Below, piece after piece: positions 24,813 through 33,334 of a stretch of 33,334 bases of DNA (position 1 is its first letter; every line of letters begins with the position of its first letter). The stretch lies in NCBI RefSeq assembly GCF_000169335.1, contig NZ_AAXW01000050.1, forward strand, positions 1 to 33,334, in the 5' to 3' direction. The notes beneath the pieces are model-generated. The model was not told the origin of the DNA, did no database searches, and saw only the letters and a program-made list of their open reading frames with translations. The DNA comes from Crocosphaera chwakensis CCY0110 (GTDB lineage Bacteria > Cyanobacteriota > Cyanobacteriia > Cyanobacteriales > Microcystaceae). Made by a program: the position numbers and the translations under genes.

Positions 24813-26777
24813 ATGAAATTACCAGATCAACGGTGGTATATTGCCTCTCCTAACCCCGATAAAGTTAAAATGTTGGTAGCAGAAACGGGACTATCTCCCT
24901 TATTAGCTCAGGTGATTTTAAATCGGGGGATAGATAGTCCTAATTTAGCCCAAGTTTATATTAACCCAAATGTAGAAACTCTGCCCGATCCTTTAGATGA
25001 ATTTCCTGATTTATTTCCTAGTATTAAACTCTTAAAAGAAGCAATTAACATAGGAGAAAAGATCGCTATTTGTGGGGACTATGATGCTGATGGCATGACT
25101 AGCACTTCTTTATTATTAAGGGCTTTAACTCACTTAGGAGGGGATGCTTATTATGAAATTCCCAGCCGGATGAAAGATGGTTATGGCATCAATGAAAGAA
25201 TTGTGGAAAAGTTTGCAGAAGAGGGTGTCGGGGTCATTTTAACCGTTGATAATGGTATTGCTGCCTATGAACCTATAAAAAGAGCAGTAGAATTAGGATT
25301 AACGGTTATCATTACAGATCATCATGATCTACCCGAAAAGTTACCCCCTGCTGATGCAATTTTAAACCCGAAATTATTATCGATTCATTCTCCTTATCGG
25401 GGATTAGCTGGTGTAGGAGTTGCTTATATTTTGGCTATAACTCTTGCTAAACAATTTAACAAAACTGAGGAAATTATTGATTCATTATTAGAGCTATTTA
25501 CCCTAGGCACTATTGCCGATTTAGCACCGTTAGTTGGGGTTAATCGTCGTTGGTTGAAAAAGGGATTAAAACAATTACCTAATTCACAATTAGCCGGGAT
25601 TCAAGCTTTAATGCAAGTAGGAGGAGTTAGTGAAGAACAAAAGCAATTAAAACCGGATGATATTGGTTTCAAATTAGGTCCAAGAATTAATGCAGTCGGA
25701 AGAATTGGTGACCCACAAACAGCTATTGAGCTATTAACAACCGATGATCCAGGAATTGCACTAGAAAGAGCAATGCAATGTGAACAAATTAATGGTAAAC
25801 GGAAAGGATTATGTGAAGAAATTGAAAAAGAAGCTATTCATTTAATTAAAACAACGCCTATTAATTATAAGCAAGATAGAGTATTAGTTGTTATTCATCA
25901 TAAATGGCATCATGGTGTTATTGGTATTGTTGCGTCTCGTTTGGTTGAGCGTTATGGTGTTCCTGTTTTTATTGGTACTTACGAAGAAGATGATCCTAGT
26001 AAAATTAGGGGATCTGCAAGAGGAATCGAAGAATTTAATATCTTTGAAGCTTTAGTTTATTGTGATGATTTATTGGGAAAATATGGAGGACATAAAGCAG
26101 CCGGAGGTTTTGGTTTAAAGAGTGAAAACTTAATAGCTTTTAAAGAAAGATTGAGTAAATTTGCCCATCAATTATTAGAACCCCATCATATTAAACCATT
26201 AGTTAAAATTGATGGAGAAGCAGATTTTAACCAGTTAAATGCTCATTTATACCAACATATTGATAGTTTACAACCTTGGGGAATTCAAAATGCTTTTCCT
26301 GTCTTTTGGACTCCTAATGTGAAAATTTTAGAACAAAGAACTGTCGGTAAAAATCATTTAAAATTAGTATTGGGTCAAGATGATGGTCAAGAAATGAAAG
26401 CGATCGCTTGGCGGTTTGGTTCCTATTTTCCGCTACCTAAACGGTTAGATATTGCTTATAAATTGACTGAAAATCATTGGAATGGGAACGTTAACATTGA
26501 ATTGGAAATAATAGGAGTTCGTTTACCTGCTGGTACTATAATTCAATCTCAAAATACTTTTACTTATCAAGGAAAAGAATATATTTGTCACTATTCCCAA
26601 AAAGAAAAAGAGTTAAGGATTAAGAATGCTCAAGGTAAAGTTTTAGCTGTACGGAAAGGACAAAGAAAAGGATTATTAGGGATTAATCGTCAAGAAGCAA
26701 AAGAAATCGATGTTACTCAAAAGCCCTATTTTGATATAATTAAAGCAGCTATGAATACTTTAAATTTAACGAAATGA
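24813..26777 (+). CDS. recJ: Single-stranded-DNA-specific exonuclease RecJ
   Basis: A 5'-3' exonuclease on single-stranded DNA in recombination and mismatch repair. DHH-family metal motifs are visible: CGDYDADGMTS, LTVDNG, ITDHHDLPE and a GTIADLAPLVG helix. RINAVGRIGDP leads into the DHHA1 domain, whose signature YGGHKAAGGFGL is clear. The OB-fold domain follows (from about residue 460), and a C-terminal extension of about 80 residues goes beyond the shortest RecJ proteins. At 654 residues it is within the bacterial range. Confidence 0.93.
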   Translation: MKLPDQRWYIASPNPDKVKMLVAETGLSPLLAQVILNRGIDSPNLAQVYINPNVETLPDPLDEFPDLFPSIKLLKEAINIGEKIAICGDYDADGMTSTSLLLRALTHLGGDAYYEIPSRMKDGYGINERIVEKFAEEGVGVILTVDNGIAAYEPIKRAVELGLTVIITDHHDLPEKLPPADAILNPKLLSIHSPYRGLAGVGVAYILAITLAKQFNKTEEIIDSLLELFTLGTIADLAPLVGVNRRWLKKGLKQLPNSQLAGIQALMQVGGVSEEQKQLKPDDIGFKLGPRINAVGRIGDPQTAIELLTTDDPGIALERAMQCEQINGKRKGLCEEIEKEAIHLIKTTPINYKQDRVLVVIHHKWHHGVIGIVASRLVERYGVPVFIGTYEEDDPSKIRGSARGIEEFNIFEALVYCDDLLGKYGGHKAAGGFGLKSENLIAFKERLSKFAHQLLEPHHIKPLVKIDGEADFNQLNAHLYQHIDSLQPWGIQNAFPVFWTPNVKILEQRTVGKNHLKLVLGQDDGQEMKAIAWRFGSYFPLPKRLDIAYKLTENHWNGNVNIELEIIGVRLPAGTIIQSQNTFTYQGKEYICHYSQKEKELRIKNAQGKVLAVRKGQRKGLLGINRQEAKEIDVTQKPYFDIIKAAMNTLNLTK

Positions 26778-26799
26778 TTGGTTTTTAAAAACTAATTTA

Positions 26800-26899
26800 T
26801 AACAATTCTCATACTTGTGAGGTACAAAGTTTTCTAGTTTTGGGAGTCAGGAGTCAGCAATTCAATTTTAGGTGTACCTTATGAGTTCGGGAAACGCTA
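26800..26899. mobile_element. 100-bp MITE related to the 1028-bp IS630
   Basis: Both ends match the ends of the IS630 copies at 3624 and 6440. The left end, TAACAATTCTCATA, runs on to TGAGGTACA. The right end reads GTGTACCTTATGAG and then TTCGGGAAACGCTA, reversed relative to the IS left end with a few changes. TA dinucleotides flank it (26798-26799 and 26900-26901). No coding sequence lies between the ends, so it must be mobilised in trans. It lies exactly between the convergent recJ and HEPN genes, five bases from the HEPN stop codon. Confidence 0.8.
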
Positions 26900-26903
26900 T
26901 ATA

Positions 26904-27245
26904 TTATTCCAGACTGGTAATAATTGCTTGCATTTTGACTATTAAACTAGGTATATTTTCTTGAGACGTATTCCAAAGAGTAATTAATCTAACTTGTGAA
27001 TAATCATGAACAATTTTATCTCGCATCCCTGTCATTTTTCGCCATTCCATCTGTGGATAAAGACAACGAAATTCATCAGGAATATTTTTACTTGCTTCCC
27101 CAATAATTGCAAAAGACATCATCACTGATAAAATTCTCTCTTCATTTTCTTCAAATTCTTCAAAAGATAAATTCATCGTTTGTTCTTGGATAATTGTTGC
27201 ATATTTTAAAATATCTCTCAAAGAATCTTTTAAACTTCTTTTCAT
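26904..27245 (-). CDS. hepT: HEPN toxin, HepT-like (DUF86)
   Basis: The 113-residue helical protein contains R75-x4-H80-x-Y82 (RDKIVHDY), the RNase motif of HepT toxins including the tyrosine that is the target of AMPylation in studied pairs. IIGEASKNIPDEF is another family mark. Its start overlaps the stop of the upstream nucleotidyltransferase gene in ATGA (27242-27245), the standard MNT/HEPN arrangement. The order is antitoxin first. All key residues are present, so the toxin looks functional. Confidence 0.9.
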   Translation of the reverse strand: MKRSLKDSLRDILKYATIIQEQTMNLSFEEFEENEERILSVMMSFAIIGEASKNIPDEFRCLYPQMEWRKMTGMRDKIVHDYSQVRLITLWNTSQENIPSLIVKMQAIITSLE

Positions 27246-27640
27246 AAATAAACTGTCTCATTAAGAATATTTTCAGCAATATAAGGTTTTAATGACTCCT
27301 TATCAACTAAATCTACTGGAAGGCCAATTTTATCGCTAATTAAATATTCAATTTCTACTAAATCAAATAAAGTTGGTGCTTTGGAAAATTTCACTAAAAT
27401 ATCAACATCACTATCTTGAGTTTGTTCTTCTTTAACATAAGACCCAAAAATTCCCAATTCACTGATCTTAAATTTTTCTACTAAAAAAGGTTTATAATTG
27501 ATTAAAATTTCTTTGATTTCTTCTAAAGTTTTAATTTTAACTTTTTCTGGTTCAACTTCAGAAGAAAGCTGTTCAATGAGACGTTTTTTATCTTCTGAAG
27601 ATAATTGTTTGGCTAATTCCATCACATCTTGTAATGTCAT
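27242..27640 (-). CDS. mntA: MNT antitoxin, MntA-like minimal nucleotidyltransferase
   Basis: The minimal nucleotidyltransferase motif G66-S67-Y68 with D78-x-D80 (SDVDILV) is intact. In characterised pairs such proteins neutralise HepT by AMPylating its tyrosine. An N-terminal extension of about 55 residues (MTLQDVMELAKQLSSEDKKR, then LIEQL) comes before the catalytic domain and looks like the helical leader seen on many cyanobacterial antitoxins. The gene is translationally coupled with hepT. Confidence 0.88.
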   Translation of the reverse strand: MTLQDVMELAKQLSSEDKKRLIEQLSSEVEPEKVKIKTLEEIKEILINYKPFLVEKFKISELGIFGSYVKEEQTQDSDVDILVKFSKAPTLFDLVEIEYLISDKIGLPVDLVDKESLKPYIAENILNETVYL

Positions 27641-28119
27641 AATTTTTCTTTTTATATTAAATATTCCTTCTATTTTATCTTAAGTATTTATAGTTCTGAT
27701 TTATGTAAAATTTATTTTGTATAACTTTCTATTATTAAAAAGTTTAATTGAAGAATGGATGTACTTAACGCAATGTAGGGGATTTGAAGCGTTTTATTAA
27801 TTTGTAGATAGATTTCTACAAGTAACTCTGCAATCTTACTTTAGCATTTTTTGGAAAAAACACAAGTATTGAATTTCGTCATATTTCGGCAAAATTAGTG
27901 AAAAGCGATCATTGTAAATGAGTGTAAATTAGTTTAGATAGCTTATATAAATTTTAGATTTAGATAATTTCCGTTTATCATAAATCAACCTGTGTTGTTA
28001 CTGTCAACTTAACCAACAATAAACTGTCATTGCAAGTAAGCAAAACCTTGACGACAACTTACTTTGACACTTAAACCCTAAAATCACTCGGACAAAATAA
28101 TTAAGTAGGAGAGAAAAAA
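27641..28119. other. Long intergenic region with hairpin
   Basis: No ORF I can support in about 480 AT-rich bases. A 7-bp hairpin TTGTAGA-tagatt-TCTACAA lies at 27802-27821 without a U-run. The region must hold the promoters of the toxin-antitoxin pair and of the downstream plus-strand gene, which has a GGAGAG ribosome binding site at 28109-28114. Confidence 0.4.
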
Positions 28120-28542
28120 ATGAACACCATTAATCAAAGTTATCAACCTGATAGTGGCCCTATCGGGGGTTTAACAAATGGAGGAAAAACTCATACCAAA
28201 CAAATCTCAAAAATCAAAACCAATTCTAACGAAGAACTTGTTTTATTATCTTCCGAAACAATCTCCTTAATTGGCAGCCAACTTGAAGAAGAAGACCAAG
28301 AAACAATCACCATACTTTTTGATAAAATTTATCACTATTCTTGGTCAACAAAATGGTTAATTCTTCCTGTTGTTGTAATACTTCCAAAAGATAGAATGGA
28401 AGAATGGTTAGGAGACTTATATCAAAGTTTATCCCTTAGTTTTGGGAAATATCCTCAATGGTTTATTAATCTGATGATTATTTCTAAAACAGGAATATTG
28501 ATTATTTCTGCTGTAAAAATTAAGATTAGTGACCTTTTCTAA
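28120..28542 (+). CDS. Hypothetical protein, 140 aa
   Basis: ATG start with a good ribosome binding site (AGGAGAG, 28108-28114) and an intrinsic terminator 33 bases after the stop, so this is a self-contained transcription unit. The polar N-terminus contains a glycine-rich segment (DSGPIGGLTNGGKTHTK) too irregular to be a P-loop. The middle is acidic and helical (LEEEDQETITILFDKI). The C-terminal 50 residues are hydrophobic (WLILPVVVIL, and WFINLMIISKTGILIISAV), compatible with a membrane-associated end. I recognise no family. Confidence 0.6.
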   Translation: MNTINQSYQPDSGPIGGLTNGGKTHTKQISKIKTNSNEELVLLSSETISLIGSQLEEEDQETITILFDKIYHYSWSTKWLILPVVVILPKDRMEEWLGDLYQSLSLSFGKYPQWFINLMIISKTGILIISAVKIKISDLF

Positions 28543-28876
28543 CTTACCTAAACCATTACCAAGGAAAACTTAGAGGCTTAATATCATTAAGCCCTAATTT
28601 TTGATGTTATATTTAGGGTTAAATTGAGCCATTTTATCGTTAAATCGAGTCACAGATAAAATGTTATGATTACTATTATTTTTCTCCCTTCTAGAATATT
28701 TAAGATAATCTCTAATCTTCTTTTTTCTAATTCTTCTGCAATCCTAGCACTATAGTTTTAACATAGCTACTGCTTAGTCTCCCTCAAATGTACGATAGTT
28801 CAACGACTCTCCTTAAATTGATATACTTTTTATAATAAATCTTAATTCTAAATCTGCCACTCTATCTATCACATCC
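28543..28876. other. Intergenic region upstream of metH
   Basis: After the terminator at 28575..28602 there are about 270 AT-rich bases leading to metH. I looked for a B12-box or SAM/SAH riboswitch core and see none. No ORF of note. Confidence 0.4.
28575..28602 (+). terminator. Intrinsic terminator
   Basis: A perfect 8-bp stem GGCTTAAT-ATC-ATTAAGCC (28575-28593) is followed by CTAATTTTT. It lies 33 bases past the stop codon of the 140-residue gene and insulates metH from it. Confidence 0.75.
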
Positions 28877-31800
28877 ATGAATAGTACCTTTCTCAATCAT
28901 CTCAAAAGTCCTAAACGTCCCGTACTCGTCTTTGATGGTGCGACAGGAACCTCATTACAAAGTCAAAACTTGACTGCAGAAGACTTCGGAGGACCTGAAT
29001 ACGAAGGTTGCAATGAGTATTTAGTGCATACCAAACCCGAAGCAGTTGAAAAAGTACATCGAGGGTTTTTAGAGGTTGGTGCAGATGTGATTGAAACGGA
29101 CACCTTTGGGGGAACTTCTATTGTCCTTGCAGAGTATGATTTAGCCGATAAAGCTTACTATTTGAATAAAAGAGCGACAGAAATCGCTAAAAAAATGGCT
29201 GCTGAATATTCTACCCCAGAAAAGCCCCGTTTTGTGGCGGGTTCTATGGGTCCAGGAACTAAGTTACCCACATTGGGACATATTGATTTTGATACTCTTA
29301 GAGACGCTTACGTTGAGCAAGCAGAGGGGTTATACGATGGGGGTGCAGATTTATTAATTATTGAAACTTGTCAGGATGTATTGCAAATAAAGGCAGCTTT
29401 AAACGCAGTTGAAGCGGTTTTTGAGAAGAAGGGAAACCGTTTACCCATCATGGTTTCTATTACTATGGAAACCATGGGAACGATGTTAGTGGGAACAGAA
29501 ATAAGTGCAGCGTTAACGATTTTGGAACCCTACAAGATTGATATTTTAGGACTCAATTGTGCCACGGGTCCTGAACAGATGAAAGAACATATTAAATATT
29601 TATCAGAACATTCTCCTTTTATTGTTTCATGTATTCCTAATGCGGGTTTACCTGAGAATGTTGGAGGACAAGCGCATTATCGTTTGACTCCTGTAGAATT
29701 AAAAATGGCCTTAATGCACTTTATTGAAGATTTAGGCGTACAAATTATTGGGGGATGTTGTGGTACTCGTCCCGATCATATTAAATCTTTATCAGAACTT
29801 TCTCAAGAATTAAAACCCAAAGAACGTCATCCAGAATATGAACCGTCGGCTGCTTCAATTTATAGCACACAGCCCTATATTCAAGATAATTCATTCTTAA
29901 TTGTTGGGGAACGATTAAACGCTAGTGGTTCTAAAAAATGTCGTAAATTATTAGATGCTGAAGACTGGGATAGTTTAGTATCTTTAGCAAAATCTCAGGT
30001 AAAAGAAGGAGCGCACGTTTTAGATGTTAACGTAGATTATGTAGGACGAGATGGGGTGCGGGATATGCACGAATTAGCCTCTCGTTTGGTGAATAATATT
30101 ACCCTTCCTTTGATGCTTGACTCAACAGAATGGCAAAAGATGGAATCAGGATTAAAGGTTGCTGGTGGTAAATGTATTCTCAATTCCACTAACTATGAAG
30201 ATGGAGAAGAACGCTTTTTAAAAGTATTAGAACTCGCCAAAAAATACGGTGCTGGTGTTGTCGTTGGAACCATCGATGAAGAAGGAATGGGACGCACCGC
30301 AGATAAGAAGTTTCAAATCGCAAAACGTGCCTATGATGCAGCGATTAATTACGGAATTCCTGCTCATGAAATCTTTTTTGATCCTTTAGCGTTACCTATT
30401 TCAACTGGGATAGAAGAGGATAGGGAGAACGGCAAAGCAACGGTAGAAGCTATAAAACGCATTCGAGAGGAATTACCAGGGTGTCATATCCTCTTAGGTA
30501 TTTCTAATATTTCCTTTGGTTTAAATCCTGCGGCCAGACAAGTATTAAACTCAGTATTTTTATACGAGACAATGCAAGTTGGTTTAGATGGTGCCATTGT
30601 TAGTGCAAGTAAAATTCTACCCTTAGCAAAAATTGAAGAAGATCATCAAAAAGTCTGTCGTGATTTAATTTATGACTTACGAGAGTTTGATGGTGATATT
30701 TGTACCTATGATCCTTTAACCAAGTTAACAGAATTATTTGCAGGGAAAACAACGAAAAAAGATCCCTCGAAAACCGCTAACTTACCTATAGAAGAACGGT
30801 TAAAACAGCATATCATTGATGGGGAACGGTTAGGGTTGGAAGATGCACTAGCAGAAGCGTTGAAACAATACCCTCCCTTAGACATCATCAACGTCTTTTT
30901 ATTAGATGGTATGAAGATAGTAGGAGAGTTATTTGGCTCAGGACAAATGCAGTTACCTTTCGTACTACAATCTGCACAAACTATGAAAGCTGCTGTTGCT
31001 TACCTAGAACCTTTTATGGATAAAGAAGAAGGAGAAGAAAATGATAGTGGAAAAGGTAAGTTTCTCATTGCCACTGTTAAAGGGGATGTCCATGATATCG
31101 GTAAAAACTTAGTCGATATTATCCTTTCCAACAATGGTTATAAAGTGATTAATTTAGGGATTAAACAACCTGTCGAAAATATTATTAAAGCTTATGAAGA
31201 ACATCAACCCGACTGTATTGCTATGAGCGGTTTATTGGTGAAATCTACAGCATTCATGAAAGATAATTTAGAAGTATTTAATGAGCGCGGGATCGATGTT
31301 CCTGTTATCTTAGGTGGTGCAGCATTAACCCCGAAATTTGTCTATGAAGACTGTCAAAATACCTATAAGGGTAAAGTTGTTTATGGAAAAGATGCTTTCT
31401 CTGACTTGCATTTTATGGATCAATTAATGCCAGCAAAATCAGCAGAAAACTGGGATAATTTACAAGGATTTTTAGGAGAATTTATCGATAATAATAGTCT
31501 CTTCCAAGAAGAAAGGGGGGAAAAAGCAGCCCAAAAAGCAATTGAGAAAAATGGTAAGTCTACAACTCCAGAAATACCTAAAGTTATCGATACAAAACGA
31601 TCAGAAGCTGTTGAAATCATGGAACCTGCTACACCCCCATTCTGGGGAACTAAAATCCTAAAACCCAATGAATTCGATTTAAACGAAATATTCTGGTACT
31701 TAGATTTACAAGCTTTAATTGCAGGTCAATGGCAATTTCGTAAACCTAAAGAACAGTCACGGGAAGAATATGAGGCATTTTTAGCAGAAAAAGTTTATCC

Positions 31801-32458
31801 AATTTTAGAAGAATGGAAACAGAGAGTAGTCAGAGAAAACTTATTGCATCCTACAGTTATTTACGGTTACTTCCCTTGTCAGTCTCAAGACAACAGTTTA
31901 CTGGTTTACCATCCTGAAACTGTAAAAAATGCTAACAATAAAATACCAGAAGATGTAAAACCCATCTGGGAAATTGATTTTCCTCGTCAAAAATCTGGTC
32001 GTCGTCTCTGTATTGCAGACTTCTTTAGTCCAAAAGAATCAGGTAAAATAGACGTATTTCCAATGCAAGCAGTAACAGTGGGAGAAATTGCCACAGAATA
32101 TGCTCAAAAACTTTTTGCAGCTAATGATTACACTAATTATCTCTATTATCATGGAATGGCTGTCCAAACCGCCGAAGCATTAGCAGAATGGACTCATACT
32201 AAAATTCGCCGAGAATTAGGATTTTCCGACCAAGAACCCGATAATATTCGAGAAATGCTACAACAACACTATCAAGGTTCCCGTTACAGCTTTGGATACC
32301 CTGCTTGTCCTAATATCCAAGATCAATATAAACAATTAGAAGTGATGGGTTGCGATCGCATTAATATGTATATGGATGAAAGTGAACAAATCTACCCTGA
32401 ACAGTCTACCACCGCTATTATTACTTATCATCCTGTCGCTAAATATTTTAGTGCTTAA
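28877..32458 (+). CDS. metH: Cobalamin-dependent methionine synthase MetH
   Basis: Transfers a methyl group from methyltetrahydrofolate to homocysteine through B12. All modules are present in 1193 residues. The homocysteine domain (1 to ~320) has the zinc cysteines in GLNCATG and GGCCGTRPDH. The pterin-binding domain (~345-620) includes IVGERLNASGSKK and DVNVDY. The B12 cap helices are at about 650-715. The B12 domain (~720-860) has GDVHDIGKN, with the cobalt-ligating histidine, and the GGAALT loop. The C-terminal reactivation domain (~950-1193) includes a VYHP segment and RYSFGYPACPNI. Start ATG at 28877. It is a single-gene unit. Confidence 0.95.
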   Translation: MNSTFLNHLKSPKRPVLVFDGATGTSLQSQNLTAEDFGGPEYEGCNEYLVHTKPEAVEKVHRGFLEVGADVIETDTFGGTSIVLAEYDLADKAYYLNKRATEIAKKMAAEYSTPEKPRFVAGSMGPGTKLPTLGHIDFDTLRDAYVEQAEGLYDGGADLLIIETCQDVLQIKAALNAVEAVFEKKGNRLPIMVSITMETMGTMLVGTEISAALTILEPYKIDILGLNCATGPEQMKEHIKYLSEHSPFIVSCIPNAGLPENVGGQAHYRLTPVELKMALMHFIEDLGVQIIGGCCGTRPDHIKSLSELSQELKPKERHPEYEPSAASIYSTQPYIQDNSFLIVGERLNASGSKKCRKLLDAEDWDSLVSLAKSQVKEGAHVLDVNVDYVGRDGVRDMHELASRLVNNITLPLMLDSTEWQKMESGLKVAGGKCILNSTNYEDGEERFLKVLELAKKYGAGVVVGTIDEEGMGRTADKKFQIAKRAYDAAINYGIPAHEIFFDPLALPISTGIEEDRENGKATVEAIKRIREELPGCHILLGISNISFGLNPAARQVLNSVFLYETMQVGLDGAIVSASKILPLAKIEEDHQKVCRDLIYDLREFDGDICTYDPLTKLTELFAGKTTKKDPSKTANLPIEERLKQHIIDGERLGLEDALAEALKQYPPLDIINVFLLDGMKIVGELFGSGQMQLPFVLQSAQTMKAAVAYLEPFMDKEEGEENDSGKGKFLIATVKGDVHDIGKNLVDIILSNNGYKVINLGIKQPVENIIKAYEEHQPDCIAMSGLLVKSTAFMKDNLEVFNERGIDVPVILGGAALTPKFVYEDCQNTYKGKVVYGKDAFSDLHFMDQLMPAKSAENWDNLQGFLGEFIDNNSLFQEERGEKAAQKAIEKNGKSTTPEIPKVIDTKRSEAVEIMEPATPPFWGTKILKPNEFDLNEIFWYLDLQALIAGQWQFRKPKEQSREEYEAFLAEKVYPILEEWKQRVVRENLLHPTVIYGYFPCQSQDNSLLVYHPETVKNANNKIPEDVKPIWEIDFPRQKSGRRLCIADFFSPKESGKIDVFPMQAVTVGEIATEYAQKLFAANDYTNYLYYHGMAVQTAEALAEWTHTKIRRELGFSDQEPDNIREMLQQHYQGSRYSFGYPACPNIQDQYKQLEVMGCDRINMYMDESEQIYPEQSTTAIITYHPVAKYFSA

Positions 32459-32478
32459 TGGTAAATCTTGAATCAAAT

Positions 32479-32499
32479 GGGCATAATATTATTATGCCC
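32479..32499. repeat. Perfect palindrome after metH
   Basis: GGGCATAAT-ATT-ATTATGCCC, nine base pairs with a three-base loop, 20 bases after the metH stop. There is no U-run, and CCCCTA/TAGGGG arms follow (32497-32518), so it may be a dispersed repeat that also acts as a bidirectional transcription stop. Confidence 0.5.
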
Positions 32500-32552
32500 C
32501 TACACTATCCAATAGGGGTTTAACGGTGTTAGAGACTGTTTCTAAATAAACA

Positions 32553-32633
32553 TTAAATATAGCTAGACGACTTAGCATAACCTAATTGTCTTAACCTTAA
32601 ATGAACCATTGCAATATAAATAAAGCATCTATA
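32553..32633 (-). pseudogene. C-terminal remnant of an IS5-like transposase
   Basis: The minus strand reads CFIYIAMVHLRLRQLGYAKS and ends four residues later at a TAA (32553-32555). This resembles the final helix of IS5-group transposases, which typically end in IY-A-MI-L-LRRL. A sequence resembling a terminal repeat (GAGACTGTTTC) lies just beyond it at about 32532. Only about 26 codons remain, so the call rests on a short match. Confidence 0.4.
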
Positions 32634-32712
32634 CTAAACATAGGGAGGCCTTACTGAATATTTGTTTTGTTTTCAGCTTACTATTCCTCCCTTTTCTTAG
32701 CCTGAACTCAGG

Positions 32713-33009
32713 TTAATTGTAAACTGCATTCTTTTGCAACATTTTGATCTCTTGTAACACTTGTTTTCGATCAGATAAATTACCAACAAGTCTTCTTTGG
32801 GACGAATAAGCTGACTCTAAGAGTAGTGTAGGAATAGCAACAATTTTTTCAGTTTCAGCTTCCTCGAAGTTCTCCAAAATATCAATAATTTCTATTTGGC
32901 AATCATCGTTGAGATCATCATGACAAATTTCAGTGAGAGTGTTCATAGCTAGTTCGGAATTGACCGTATTACTAGCAATATATAATTTCAGAGAATAGGT
33001 AGAGTTCAT
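32713..33009 (-). CDS. KaiB-like protein (KaiB paralogue)
   Basis: The 98-residue protein has the thioredoxin-like KaiB layout. The N-terminal strand YSLKLYIASNTVNSELAM parallels the LKLYVAGNTPNS of KaiB. Then come CQIEIIDILENFEEAETEKI and VAIPTLL, with the family's conserved IPTL/TPTL turn, and RRLVGNLSDRKQVL near the end, matching the IGDLSDRERVL of KaiB. It is shorter and more divergent than clock KaiB, so it is more likely a KaiB2/KaiB3-type paralogue. No kaiA or kaiC is in view. Start ATG at 33009. Confidence 0.78.
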   Translation of the reverse strand: MNSTYSLKLYIASNTVNSELAMNTLTEICHDDLNDDCQIEIIDILENFEEAETEKIVAIPTLLLESAYSSQRRLVGNLSDRKQVLQEIKMLQKNAVYN

Positions 33010-33334
33010 GGCGAAAGTTGTTCCTTAAATTGGGGTTAGAAGTCGAAATCATCTATGACACTTCTTTTAGAAGAAGTTTGAATAAGTATTCGGATAGGCG
33101 TTTTCAAAAAAAAAGTTTATGATTCTTTTAGTTTTGCAAGATTCTATTCTTAGTTGATCTCGACCGAAAACATAATGAATTGACTTTTATTGACACCTTG
33201 AAATAATTCTTCAAGTAAGTTTAATCAGAATGCCCCTTGAATAGTGACATTTGATACCAACATCATCAGATTTTTTCTTTATTGTGAGAGTAGTCTTAAA
33301 TCAAACAATTCATGGCGGTTTTTAGCTCGTTGCT
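33010..33334. other. Region upstream of the KaiB-like gene, no gene seen
   Basis: AT-rich, with a run of nine A residues near 33108. It should contain the promoter of the KaiB-like gene. I see no supported ORF or RNA gene up to the window end. Confidence 0.4.

Noticed and set aside
28603..28876. Cobalamin or SAM riboswitch upstream of metH
   Set aside because: No B12-box-like or SAM-riboswitch core pattern and no leader hairpin-terminator pair close to the start codon.
1..33334. CRISPR array
   Set aside because: No regularly spaced direct repeats of suitable length were seen anywhere in the window.

Overview
The window looks like chromosome from a low-GC unicellular cyanobacterium of the Crocosphaera/Cyanothece type. 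The reasons are scattered GCGATCGC (HIP1) octamers, a GUN4 protein, a GluR0-like channel, a KaiB-like protein, a fused NDH/SelD protein and a flotillin with its YqiJ/NfeD partner. The assignment is inferred from gene content alone.

Bases 1 to about 11,100 are a scrambled accessory region. A mobile-element-type primase/helicase gene (17..2233) runs at its 3' end into the antisense strand of a truncated EcsC-like gene. Two more small glycine-rich hydrophobic protein genes follow on the minus strand. Two identical, oppositely oriented IS630-family elements (3624..4651 and 6440..7467, 1028 bp each) flank a small ORF, a CAT-anticodon tRNA gene and the C-terminal piece of a PIWI-like protein.

To the right of the second IS, on the minus strand, lie a helicase fragment and a complete restriction-endonuclease-like gene. 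Together these three look like a pPIWI-RE three-gene defence island (REase, DinG/XPD-type helicase, PIWI-RE). The helicase is cut before its DEAH box, and the PIWI-RE protein keeps only its C-terminal RNase H-like part. The missing middle was most likely deleted by recombination between two copies of the same IS. Just upstream, a third and different IS630 element (9884..10970) splits a MerR/IS607-type helix-turn-helix sequence. Its transposase gene is broken by three GC-rich palindromic inserts.

From about 11,446 onward the window is mostly housekeeping: a glutamate-receptor-like potassium channel, 2-Cys peroxiredoxin, a short radical SAM protein with an unknown neighbour, a Uma2 nuclease, a YqiJ/flotillin operon, rsmE with a small secreted protein, the NDH/SelD fusion, gun4, rpoZ, a 45-residue small protein, a YlqF/RbgA GTPase, recJ, a MNT/HEPN toxin-antitoxin pair, an unknown 140-residue protein, metH and a KaiB-like gene. 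A 100-bp non-autonomous relative (MITE) of the first IS630 sits between recJ and the toxin-antitoxin pair.
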